A stretch of 6,208 bases of DNA from JAENVT01 sp031412355 (GTDB lineage: Bacteria > Actinomycetota > Acidimicrobiia > Acidimicrobiales > Ilumatobacteraceae): assembly GCA_031412355.1 (NCBI GenBank), contig JANOCR010000119.1:1-6208 (forward strand), in the 5' to 3' direction. The position numbers and the translations under genes are program-made. Positions 1 to 5,847 of this stretch are shown here, piece by piece. The notes beneath the pieces are model-generated. The model did not search any database. It had not been told where the DNA came from and was given only the letters and a program-made list of their open reading frames with translations. The stretch's first letter is position 1. Every line of letters starts with the position of its first letter.

Positions 1-1303
1 CTTCTCCGACCGAACGGTCGGCCAGCAGGTACCAGACAGCGAACGTCGCAGCGCCGCCGAGCAGAGCGACGAACACGAGCCAGAAGGCGGCCCGGTCGGC
101 CAGGCGTTGGCCGGGGGCTTTCGAGTTCTGCGCCTCCTGCACCAACTTCACGATCTGAGCCAACGCAGTGTCGGCGCCGACCTTGGTGGCGCGGACACGG
201 AGTGTGCCGGTCGTGTTCAGGGTTGCGCCGATGACCTGATCGCCGGTCGCCTTGTGGACGGGGAGACTTTCGCCCGTGACCATCGACTCGTCGAGATCGC
301 TGTCACCGTCTTCGACGATCCCGTCGACTGCCACCTTCGCTCCCGGTCGGATCAGCAACAGATCGCCGACAGCGACCTCCGAAGTGGGTATCTCGATCTC
401 TTTGCCGTCGCGCAGAACGGTGGCCTTGGGTGGTGCGAGATCGATGAGGGCCCGGATCGCTTCGTTGGCGCCGCCGCGAGCGCGCATCTCGAACCAATGG
501 CCGAGCAGCACGAACGTCGCCAAGACCGAGGCGGCCTCGTAGAAGACCTCCCCACCCCCGGTGAGGGTGACTACGAGCGAGTACAACCACCCGGCCGCGA
601 CGGCGACCGCGACCAGAACCATCATGTCCAGCGTCCGCGCCCGCAACGCCCGGACAGCGCCATCGAAAAAGATCCAACCCGCCCAGAACACAACCGGCAC
701 GCTCAAGATCAATTGGAAGATGTCGTCACGGAGGCCGAACGGAGCGCTGACGTTGAAGTTGAGAACGTCCCTGCCGATCGGTGACCACAAAAGGATCGGG
801 ATCGACAGCACGGCCGCGACGAGAAACCGTCGGCGCATATCGGCGACCATCGACGCCATTGACATACCCGCATGTCCACCGTGGCCCATTGCGTCGTGCG
901 GCGAATGCGTAGGCGACGACTCGCCGTGGCCAGCCGGGTGCTCGGCAGGCTCGGATACATGAGCGTCGCCCGATCCGGGCTTCGCCTCCTGACCTGGCTC
1001 CTGCATCGGCATGCACACGTGGCCGGGCACGGACTGGCCGGCGCAGTGATAGCCGCAATCCTCGATCCACGCCTGCAGATCAACGACCGATGTCGCCATC
1101 GGATCGTATGTGACGGTTGCGGTCTGGGCCACGGGGTTCGCCTCGACCCGCAGCACACCGGGCAGGCGTTGGAGGAACGACTCAACCACAGCCTTCTCCG
1201 ATCCCCAATGCACGTTACCGACGTGCAGCACCGTGGTCACGATGCTGGCACCGCCAGCATCGTCGTGGTGGTCGTGGTGGTCGTGAGTGTTGGTCTTGGT
1301 CAT
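1..1303 (-). CDS. Heavy-metal (probably copper) translocating P1B-type ATPase, N-terminal 434 residues, partial at left edge
   Basis: Inner-membrane ATP-driven exporter of a soft metal, probably copper. Reading leftward from ATG 1303 the protein shows a His/Asp-rich tail (residues 7-15), an HMA-like beta-alpha fold (about 21-87), a Cys pair in DCGYHC plus a further Cys at 97, and a His/Met-rich linker (115-150). Helices follow at about 159-175, 194-213, 225-247 and 254-272. The actuator domain has SMVTGESLP at 340-348, the TGES dephosphorylation motif of all P-type ATPases. A fifth helix (about 404-427) is cut by the window edge. The CPx ion motif, DKTG phosphorylation site and ATP-binding domain lie outside, so the metal is inferred. 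The HMA-like domain lacks CxxC, having HVGNVHWGSEK at that place. AGGAGG at 1308-1313 supports the start. The ATG overlaps the stop of the upstream hydrolase (ATGA), implying one operon and translational coupling. Confidence 0.93.
   Translation of the reverse strand, partial: MTKTNTHDHHDHHDDAGGASIVTTVLHVGNVHWGSEKAVVESFLQRLPGVLRVEANPVAQTATVTYDPMATSVVDLQAWIEDCGYHCAGQSVPGHVCMPMQEPGQEAKPGSGDAHVSEPAEHPAGHGESSPTHSPHDAMGHGGHAGMSMASMVADMRRRFLVAAVLSIPILLWSPIGRDVLNFNVSAPFGLRDDIFQLILSVPVVFWAGWIFFDGAVRALRARTLDMMVLVAVAVAAGWLYSLVVTLTGGGEVFYEAASVLATFVLLGHWFEMRARGGANEAIRALIDLAPPKATVLRDGKEIEIPTSEVAVGDLLLIRPGAKVAVDGIVEDGDSDLDESMVTGESLPVHKATGDQVIGATLNTTGTLRVRATKVGADTALAQIVKLVQEAQNSKAPGQRLADRAAFWLVFVALLGGAATFAVWYLLADRSVGE
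1258..1290 (-). repeat. Short GTGGTC-type tandem repeat encoding the ATPase His/Asp tail
   Basis: The plus strand reads as repeated GTGGTC/GTGGTGGTC units. On the coding strand these are CAC and GAC codons giving the HDHHDHHDD tail. The repeat is fully explained by coding, but such runs can expand or contract in steps of three and so change the number of metal-binding histidines. Confidence 0.6.
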
Positions 1304-2385
1304 CGGTCCTCCTGCGCAAGGGTGCGTCCCAAGCGGGTCAGCTCATGAGCACTATCGTGGCCTGGTCGAAGCGTGACATCATCGGTATCGGCCACGGAAT
1401 GTGCATTCGGGTCAGCCGCAGGGCGGGGACGACTGAGCACTTCGACGGCGCGGGTGATGACTGCGACGGCGACGGTCGGGATAGTCAGCGGAAGATCGTG
1501 GTCGGCGCCGTCGCGAATGGAAAGCGTGACGTACGGCAGTTCCTCGGCCAACTGCCGGAGATAGGTGAGGTCGAGGACGGGATCTTCGGTTCCGGCGACG
1601 AGTTCGACCGGAACGTGAATGCCTGCCAACCAGCGTCCGCCTTCGGCCGAGGCCAGCACCTGCCGAAATGACTGAGAGTACGACGCCCAACTGTGCTGGA
1701 CTCCGTCGCGACGGATGGCGGCGGGCAAGCCCGGTCGCACCAGCGAGGCGACGATCGCCGCGGCGCCACGGTGCTTGCACACCCACTGGCATGTGATCTC
1801 AGCCCACGGCCCTTCCCCGGCGAGTTGGTGTTCGAGCCAGCCGAGACCGGCAACGCGTTCGCGTGCGCTGGCCTCGTCGGGATACAGCGGCGGGCAGAAC
1901 GCGACAATTCCCGCAACCAGATCCGGACGCTGCTCCGCTAGCGCGAGCGCCACCAGACAGCCGAAGGAATGGGCACCGACAACGATCGGCCCCGTGACAC
2001 CGAGCTCATCGAGAAGCGATGTCAGCGCTTCGACGTGATCAGCAGCGGTGTAACCCTCCGACGGGCGGGGCGACGTGCCGAAGCCGAGCAGGTCTGGCAC
2101 GACAAGCCGCCCGCTTCCGGCGAGGGTGTCGTAGGCGGCCCCCCAGTAGACGTTCGACCCGCCCAAGCCATGAAGCAGCAACACGCCAGCCGCGCCGTCA
2201 CCGATGCTGCGCGCGTGCAACGCGCCGTCGTGCGACGCTCCAGCACCGATCGCCCACACGATTCGCCGCCGAACCCTTCGCGTGCGGGCGCTCTGAACCG
2301 CGACCGCAGCGGCCGCGACCCCCAGGATCGCCAAGGTAATTCGGCGGCGTATCGATGGGTTTCGATGATCGCGGACGTGATTCAT
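1300..2385 (-). CDS. Membrane-anchored alpha/beta-fold hydrolase
   Basis: A 361-residue alpha/beta hydrolase. Residues 1-15 are basic, followed by a hydrophobic stretch at about 16-32 and another Arg-rich patch (34-41). This pattern fits an N-terminal membrane anchor or uncleaved signal with the catalytic domain outside or at the membrane. Family marks are visible: HGLGG oxyanion-hole loop (72-76), VPDLLGFG (96-103), nucleophile elbow GAHSFG with Ser140, acid in AGTEDP (Asp268) and base in GADHD (His296). The order Ser-Asp-His is canonical. The substrate cannot be read from the sequence; esterase, lactonase or haloperoxidase-like annotations would all be guesses. ATG 2385 is preceded by an in-frame TGA, so no longer form exists; AAGGAG lies 13 bases upstream, rather far, so initiation may be weak. 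The C-terminal tail (about 320-361) is polar. The stop overlaps the ATPase start, so the two proteins are probably made together. Confidence 0.9.
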   Translation of the reverse strand: MNHVRDHRNPSIRRRITLAILGVAAAAVAVQSARTRRVRRRIVWAIGAGASHDGALHARSIGDGAAGVLLLHGLGGSNVYWGAAYDTLAGSGRLVVPDLLGFGTSPRPSEGYTAADHVEALTSLLDELGVTGPIVVGAHSFGCLVALALAEQRPDLVAGIVAFCPPLYPDEASARERVAGLGWLEHQLAGEGPWAEITCQWVCKHRGAAAIVASLVRPGLPAAIRRDGVQHSWASYSQSFRQVLASAEGGRWLAGIHVPVELVAGTEDPVLDLTYLRQLAEELPYVTLSIRDGADHDLPLTIPTVAVAVITRAVEVLSRPRPAADPNAHSVADTDDVTLRPGHDSAHELTRLGRTLAQEDR

Positions 2386-2433
2386 TCAGTTCACTGCGCT
2401 CCTTGCAGGGGCCGCGATGCGTGTGTCCTCCGC

Positions 2434-2461
2434 ATTAGAGGGTACTACTACACTGTGTCAG
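2434..2461 (-). promoter_or_regulatory. Candidate promoter for the hydrolase-ATPase operon
   Basis: On the minus strand CTGACA (2461-2456) and TCTAAT (2439-2434) are separated by 16 bases. Each hexamer matches the primary-sigma consensus (TTGACA, TATAAT) at five of six positions. Transcription would begin near 2427, leaving a leader of about 40 bases before ATG 2385. The mismatch in the -10 is at the usually conserved second base, so strength is uncertain. It overlaps the proposed kinase promoter on the other strand. Confidence 0.45.
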
Positions 2462-2463
2462 TG
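2449..2463 (+). promoter_or_regulatory. Candidate -10 for the kinase operon with leaderless GTG start, overlapping a small inverted repeat
   Basis: TACACT at 2449-2454 fits the actinobacterial TANNNT -10 pattern and lies six bases before GTG 2461, the spacing expected for a leaderless transcript starting on the initiation codon. No clear -35 is seen, and there is no Shine-Dalgarno sequence before either GTG (2455 or 2461). CACTG-TGT-CAGTG (2451-2463) is a perfect 5-base inverted repeat covering this -10, the start codon and the -35 of the opposite promoter, so a protein binding here could affect both directions. That role is inferred. Confidence 0.35.
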
Positions 2464-3717
2464 CCCGCACCGACGACGACGCAGGATTTCGAAGGCGGTG
2501 CTGCTGGCTGGCCACTCAAGGTGCAGACGCTGCTGGATGCGGTGTTGGTATTGGCTGGCGAGCACGAGTTGGACACGGTGCTTCGGCGGATCGTGGCGGG
2601 CGCCGCCACGATCGCCGAGGCCAAGTACGCGGCACTTGGGATCTACGACGAGGCGGGCGCGATCGAGTCGTTCATCCACTTTGGAATGGATGACGACACA
2701 GTGGCAAGCATTGGGAGCCTCCCTGGGGGACGCGGGCTGCTTGGTGAGGTGATCGTCGCCAGCGGACCGATCCGGCTCGCAGAACTTGGCACCGATCCCC
2801 GCGCGGGCGGGTTCCCCCCGAATCATCCGCCGATGCGAACGTTCCTCGGGGTGCCAGTCGGTCGCGGTGCTCGGCGGTACGGCAACCTGTACGTCACCGA
2901 GAAGGCTGACGGCGAACCCTTCGTGGACGAGGACGAGGCCTTGGTGGTCGCGTTCGCCGCGTTCGCTGTTGGAGCGATCGAGAGCGCCCATCTCGTACAG
3001 GCAGAGCGAGCCCGCGCCGACGCGGTCGCCGACCTTGCCGCCGCGACGGAGCGGGCGGCGTTAAGGCGCGAGATGTTGGGCCAGATCCTCAACGCTCAGG
3101 AGGCGGAACGCGCTCGGGTCTCGCGCGACCTCCACGACGACGTGGGGCAGGCCCTCACCTCGGTGTTGCTGGGCCTCCGGCTCCTGGAGTCCTCGCTGGC
3201 GGGCGACGAGGTCGCGGTCGGCGACGCCCGTCGGCGCACGGACGACGTTCGTACACTCGTGACCGATGCCCTGGGCCGGACCCGCCAACTGGCTTTCGAC
3301 CTTCGACCAACCGTGCTTGACGACGTAGGACTGCTCCCTGCCCTTGAACGTCTGTCGCAAGACATGACCGCCCGCAGCGACACCACTGTCGCGGTTGCCG
3401 CCCAGGGATTCGCTACAGACAGGCTGCCGCCCGAGATCGAGACCGTCGTCTATCGGGTCGTGCAGGAAGCGCTGACCAACATCGCCCGTCACGCCAGTGC
3501 TGCCACCGCCAGCATCACACTGATCGTGGCCCAAGGACGAGTAAGAGTTCTCGTCGAGGACGACGGTGTCGGCTTTGTAGCCAGCGCAACACCGCGGCGT
3601 GGGCATCTCGGGCTGACGGGCATGGCCGAGCGAGCCGACCTCGTCGGCGGAACGGTGGAACTCTCGTCGACCCCGGGCTCCGGTACGACGCTCCTGCTGG
3701 AGCTGCCCCTTGCCTGA
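2461..3717 (+). CDS. GAF-domain sensor histidine kinase (HisKA_3/NarL type) with a DosS-like HPPM segment
   Basis: Soluble 418-residue sensor kinase that would autophosphorylate and pass phosphate to the regulator encoded next. An N-terminal GAF domain spans about 22-178 and contains LGIYDE, IHFGMDDDTVASIGSLPGGRGLLGE, the DPRAGGFPPNHPPMRTFLGVPV segment (112-133) and YGNLYVTEK. His122 in NHPPM aligns with the proximal heme ligand of mycobacterial DosS (His149 in FPPYHPPM). A helical, probably coiled-coil linker (about 176-215) leads to HisKA_3 with RDLHDDVGQ (His225). The ATPase domain shows VYRVVQEALTN (N box, Asn340), VEDDGVGF (366-372) and GHLGLTGMAERA (G2 box). No membrane helix is present. 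The frame stays open upstream to 1969, but that part is antisense to the hydrolase; homology begins after 2461. GTG 2455 is the alternative start, two codons longer. Heme binding is inferred and not proven, since HPPM also occurs in GAF domains of unknown ligand. Confidence 0.9.
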   Translation: MPAPTTTQDFEGGAAGWPLKVQTLLDAVLVLAGEHELDTVLRRIVAGAATIAEAKYAALGIYDEAGAIESFIHFGMDDDTVASIGSLPGGRGLLGEVIVASGPIRLAELGTDPRAGGFPPNHPPMRTFLGVPVGRGARRYGNLYVTEKADGEPFVDEDEALVVAFAAFAVGAIESAHLVQAERARADAVADLAAATERAALRREMLGQILNAQEAERARVSRDLHDDVGQALTSVLLGLRLLESSLAGDEVAVGDARRRTDDVRTLVTDALGRTRQLAFDLRPTVLDDVGLLPALERLSQDMTARSDTTVAVAAQGFATDRLPPEIETVVYRVVQEALTNIARHASAATASITLIVAQGRVRVLVEDDGVGFVASATPRRGHLGLTGMAERADLVGGTVELSSTPGSGTTLLLELPLA

Positions 3718-4372
3718 TGTCGTGCGGGTCGCGCTTTGCGACGACCATGCCGTGGTTCGCAGCGGTCTGCGACGAATCCTTGACGCCGAGGATGGCCTCG
3801 AGGTTGTCGGTGAGGCCGGCAGTGTCAAAGAGGCCGTGGCTTTGGCGGGGACCTGCCTACCTGACGTGTTCGTGATGGACCTGGGTCTCCCCGACGGGAG
3901 CGGGATCGACGCGACTGCCGCGGTGGTCCGGATCAGCCCAGCAACCCGGGTGCTCGTACTGACCGGCCACGACGACATCGCCTACCTGCGGCGGGCGTTC
4001 GAGGCTGGCGCAGCCGGCTATTTGATCAAGGACGCCGCCGACATCGAACTCGTCCAGGCTGTCCGACTGGTGGCCAGCGGAAAGCAGTATGTGCATCCGG
4101 CATTGGGTGCTGCCCTGCTCGCCCCTGATGCGCCGCCCGCCCGTCTCGGTGGACCGGGTGGTGAACTATCCGATCGCGAGCTCGAAGTGTTGCGGATGAT
4201 GGCTCTTGGGCTGACCAATGCCGAGATTAGCCAGCAGCTGTATGTGTCGGTGCGCACCGTGGAGACCCACCGGTCCCACATCCACCAGAAGCTCAACGTC
4301 CGCAACCGGGCCGAGCTGGTCCGCCGCGCCAAAGATGCTGGACTGCTCGACGGAGACGACCCGGGTCCGTGA
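3710..4372 (+). CDS. NarL/FixJ-family response regulator (receiver plus LuxR-type HTH)
   Basis: A 220-residue DNA-binding regulator, the evident partner of the preceding kinase. The receiver (about 4-122) keeps all key residues: Asp11/Asp12 acidic pair, Asp57 phosphoacceptor in VFVMDLGLPDG, Thr85 in VLVLTGHDD and Lys107 in GYLIKDA. A linker rich in Ala and Pro (about 130-151) precedes the LuxR-type helix-turn-helix (about 152-208) with LSDRELEVLRMMALGLTNAEISQQLYVSVRTVETHRSHI split over two motifs: the scaffold and the recognition helix. The start is TTG 3710, overlapping the kinase stop by eight bases, with GGAG at 3699-3702 seven bases upstream. GTG 3722 is possible but would drop four residues. 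Targets are unknown; autoregulation and control of the flanking small genes are reasonable guesses. Confidence 0.93.
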   Translation: MPDVVRVALCDDHAVVRSGLRRILDAEDGLEVVGEAGSVKEAVALAGTCLPDVFVMDLGLPDGSGIDATAAVVRISPATRVLVLTGHDDIAYLRRAFEAGAAGYLIKDAADIELVQAVRLVASGKQYVHPALGAALLAPDAPPARLGGPGGELSDRELEVLRMMALGLTNAEISQQLYVSVRTVETHRSHIHQKLNVRNRAELVRRAKDAGLLDGDDPGP

Positions 4373-4445
4373 CCTCCCGCAGCACAGGTCCGTAGCTAGC
4401 GCGGATGCCCTCCAACCGATCTGGTCGCAAGATTGGGGGATGACG

Positions 4446-4907
4446 ATGACGCCCGTGGAGGTGTGCAACGCGTGGGCTCGCCGGCCGCGCGTTGTCGTGG
4501 CTATCCCACATCGTGCAATGCGGGAGCTCATCGTGGAACTCCTCAACTGCGATGGCGATCACTGGGCTGTCTCCGCGGTCGACAGCGTGTCGGAACTCGA
4601 CGATATTGCCTCGTCGTACCCGGATCTCGTGATCGTCGACACCGCCGACTTCGCCGGGTGCTGCCGCCGCCTACCCGCAGCCTTGGCGCTCGCTCGAGTC
4701 GTCGTCATCGGCCCCGAGCCCGATCGCGCCTACCGGCAGGCTGCGCTTCATTGCGGCGCCGGCGCGTGGCTCAGCCGAGAGCGCATCGCCGAGGAACTCT
4801 GCGATGCGCTCCGCTCGGCCCACGCCTGCGCATGCGAGTCGCACCCAATGCCAGAGGAACGAATTCCCAATCCGCCCGAATCTGCCAAGAAGGATCCCGA
4901 TGATTGA
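4446..4907 (+). CDS. Degenerate receiver-domain protein (pseudo-receiver), unknown role
   Basis: A 153-residue protein whose first 125 residues follow the receiver fold pattern: RPRVVVAIPHRAMRELIVELL (beta1-alpha1), DLVIVDTADF (beta3), ARVVVIGPEPDRAY (beta4) and ALHCGAGAWLSRERIAEELCDAL (beta5-alpha5). Asp65 stands where the phosphoacceptor should be, but the acidic pair after beta1 is replaced by Ala-Ile-Pro and the beta5 lysine by Ser/Arg, so ordinary Mg-dependent phosphorylation is unlikely. No output domain is present; the tail (127-153) is polar and has Cys at 128 and 130. It lies 73 bases after the response regulator without an obvious terminator, so it is probably cotranscribed. It might compete for the kinase or bind the regulator; this is inference. 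Two ATGs, 4440 and 4446, are in frame. GGGGG at 4435-4439 is correctly spaced only for 4446, hence the choice. Orthodox receiver and unrelated Rossmann-type readings were both considered; the former fails on missing residues. Confidence 0.72.
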   Translation: MTPVEVCNAWARRPRVVVAIPHRAMRELIVELLNCDGDHWAVSAVDSVSELDDIASSYPDLVIVDTADFAGCCRRLPAALALARVVVIGPEPDRAYRQAALHCGAGAWLSRERIAEELCDALRSAHACACESHPMPEERIPNPPESAKKDPDD

Positions 4908-5031
4908 CGACGAAGTCCGTGCCCACACCACCAGCGAGGATGACCTGGCGACCCTTGACCGGTTTGTGCTGTGCTCGGCGGGCGTTCGGTCGACACGACC
5001 ATGGGCTTCGCACAGCTACAAGGCCTCCTGA
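4900..5031 (+). CDS. Small ORF (43 aa), probably a frameshifted remnant of a longer or better-formed gene
   Basis: ATG 4900 has a good AAGGA (4890-4894) five bases upstream and overlaps the pseudo-receiver stop by eight bases, so it is probably translated as the last gene of the kinase operon. The first 24 residues are acidic (MIDDEVRAHTTSEDDLATLD). After residue 24 the frame looks unnatural. At 4966-4975 GTGCT occurs twice in tandem; dropping one copy joins this frame to another ending at TAA 5052-5054 and gives a coherent 49-residue protein with LDRFVLGGRSVDTTMGF followed by AQLQGLLMATRAGK. That version vaguely resembles the N-terminal pattern of UPF0149/YecA-like proteins (LDxFL...M.f..L.GfL.a), which are normally much longer, so even the repaired form could be truncated. 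The similarity is from memory of the pattern and weak. It may be a pseudogene, an intentionally altered short peptide, or a sequencing artefact. Confidence 0.42.
   Translation: MIDDEVRAHTTSEDDLATLDRFVLCSAGVRSTRPWASHSYKAS
4966..4975 (+). repeat. GTGCT tandem duplication that shifts the reading frame
   Basis: Two adjacent copies of GTGCT. Removing one restores a continuous reading frame from ATG 4900 to TAA 5054 (49 codons plus stop). A five-base duplication is a common product of replication slippage. Confidence 0.5.
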
Positions 5032-5054
5032 TGGCCACACGCGCCGGCAAGTAA

Positions 5055-5339
5055 GGCCCTTCGCTTCCCCTAACAACCCGAGGCATGCGCCGCGCCACCT
5101 GCTACTGAAAGTAGAGGACCTCCGCGCAACCCGCGGGACTCAGACGGAGGGCTAGGCGTACGCAATCAGGACCGGTGGCGCTTGTGGTCGGGCGTGTCGT
5201 GGCCGTTGCCCTCGTCGCGTTCGTGCGTCGAACGGTCCGTACTGCCCCGCAACCGGAATCGGTGGAGGCTACCGATGCGCCGACGGCCCCGAAGTGGCCC
5301 AATAAGAAGAGAAACACGGATACGAGGAGGCAAGACACC
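5055..5339. other. Spacer without a firm gene; contains two stem-loops
   Basis: No ORF with a convincing ribosome binding site is seen. CCT-g-CTACT-GAA-AGTAG-AGG (5098-5117) folds as an eight-pair hairpin with one bulged base. Right after it CCTCCG (5119-5124) pairs with CGGAGG (5145-5150) around a loop holding the palindrome CCCGCGGG. There is no T run, so a classical intrinsic terminator is not supported, though mycobacterial terminators often lack one. From GTG 5175 a frame continues into the SHOCT gene with a hydrophobic start (ALVVGRVVAVALVAFV), so part of the spacer may be coding as an alternative N-terminus. Confidence 0.5.
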
Positions 5340-5594
5340 ATGCATTGGAGCTGGAACGACAGTTGGTCGGGATGGAACTGGGCGCTGATGATGATCGGAA
5401 TGGTCGCATTCTGGGGACTTGTGACGTGGGCGATCGTGGCTGTCGTCCGCTCGCCGAATCGGTCGCAGCGCAGTGGGAGCGATTCTGCAGAGCAGATTCT
5501 CGCCGGACGACTTGCGGCCGGAGAGATCGAAGGCGATGAGTACCAACATCGTCTGGATGTGCTGCGGTCGGGCAAGGTCCAAACCGGCAAATGA
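5340..5594 (+). CDS. Small membrane protein with C-terminal SHOCT domain
   Basis: An 84-residue protein: a Trp-rich N-terminus (five Trp in the first 14 residues), one membrane helix at about 14-36 (WALMMIGMVAFWGLVTWAIV region), a Ser/Arg linker, and a SHOCT (short C-terminal) domain at about 49-77 with AEQILAGRLAAGEIEGDEY followed by an Arg-Leu-Asp-Val-Leu core. SHOCT domains are short helical modules thought to mediate oligomerisation or protein contacts, and in actinobacteria they commonly sit on small one-TM proteins of this size; the exact role is unknown. GAGGAGG at 5324-5330, nine bases before ATG 5340, strongly supports this start. An upstream in-frame GTG at 5175 would add 55 residues with another hydrophobic segment but has only a poorly spaced AGGA. 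Proximity to metal and redox genes suggests an envelope stress role, which is inference. Confidence 0.82.
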   Translation: MHWSWNDSWSGWNWALMMIGMVAFWGLVTWAIVAVVRSPNRSQRSGSDSAEQILAGRLAAGEIEGDEYQHRLDVLRSGKVQTGK

Positions 5595-5847
5595 GTGCGG
5601 GCAGCTGTCGAATGCGCCCGAATGCTCTACGTCCTTTGGGTGAAGTCATCTGCGCAATGTGCTGATGCAGCACGTGACGTCAGTGACCGTGACCGATCGA
5701 TGACTGGCATCATCTCACTCGAGGCAGCTCATGAGCTCAGCGCTGCCTGCCAGTGGGTTTGCCGCAAGAGAATCAGCGTTTCCCCCGATGTGCACTGGAC
5801 ACACACGAGGCATCCTGATTCCACATTCCAAACCAAGGAGCTCAACC
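5595..5847. promoter_or_regulatory. Upstream region of the secreted-protein gene, rich in palindromes and GTGAC repeats
   Basis: No gene is supported here. GTGCTG-ATG-CAGCAC (5659-5673) is a perfect inverted repeat with six-base arms. It runs straight into CACGTG (5671-5676), TGACGTCA (5675-5682) and three GTGAC copies at 5674, 5683 and 5689. Further on AGCTCATGAGCT (5726-5737) is a perfect 12-base palindrome beside CAGCGCTG (5738-5745), and GGCAGC (5723-5728) pairs with GCTGCC (5742-5747). The density suggests binding sites for a dimeric regulator or a structured leader; no convincing -35/-10 pair was found. The binding protein is unknown. Confidence 0.4.

Noticed and set aside
107..784. Long plus-strand open frame opposite the ATPase
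   Set aside because: The minus strand encodes a clear P-type ATPase with TGES and membrane helices; this frame gives an Arg/Asp-rich shadow without any recognisable domain.
2434..2450. CsoR/RicR-like copper operator in the divergent promoter region
   Set aside because: TACCCTCTAAT resembles only one half of such sites; the matching G-run half is missing.
1969..2454. Upstream extension of the kinase frame by up to 164 residues
   Set aside because: It is antisense to the catalytic part of the hydrolase gene, has low-complexity Arg-rich sequence, and the GAF homology starts only after 2461.
3061..3978. Minus-strand open frame of 305 codons over the kinase and regulator
   Set aside because: Shadow of two well-defined genes; no motif, no ribosome binding site and Ser/Arg-rich composition typical of GC-rich antisense frames.
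5133..5147. GGGACT half-site reminiscent of a DosR/DevR box
   Set aside because: Only the first half fits; the second half (needed GTCCC) is absent, so a DosR-type operator is not supported.
5102..5590. Minus-strand frame opposite the SHOCT gene
   Set aside because: The plus strand has a strong ribosome binding site and a recognisable domain; the opposite frame shows none.
5597..5620. CGGGC/GCCCG pairing just after the SHOCT stop as a terminator
   Set aside because: Only five pairs with a 13-base loop and no T run.
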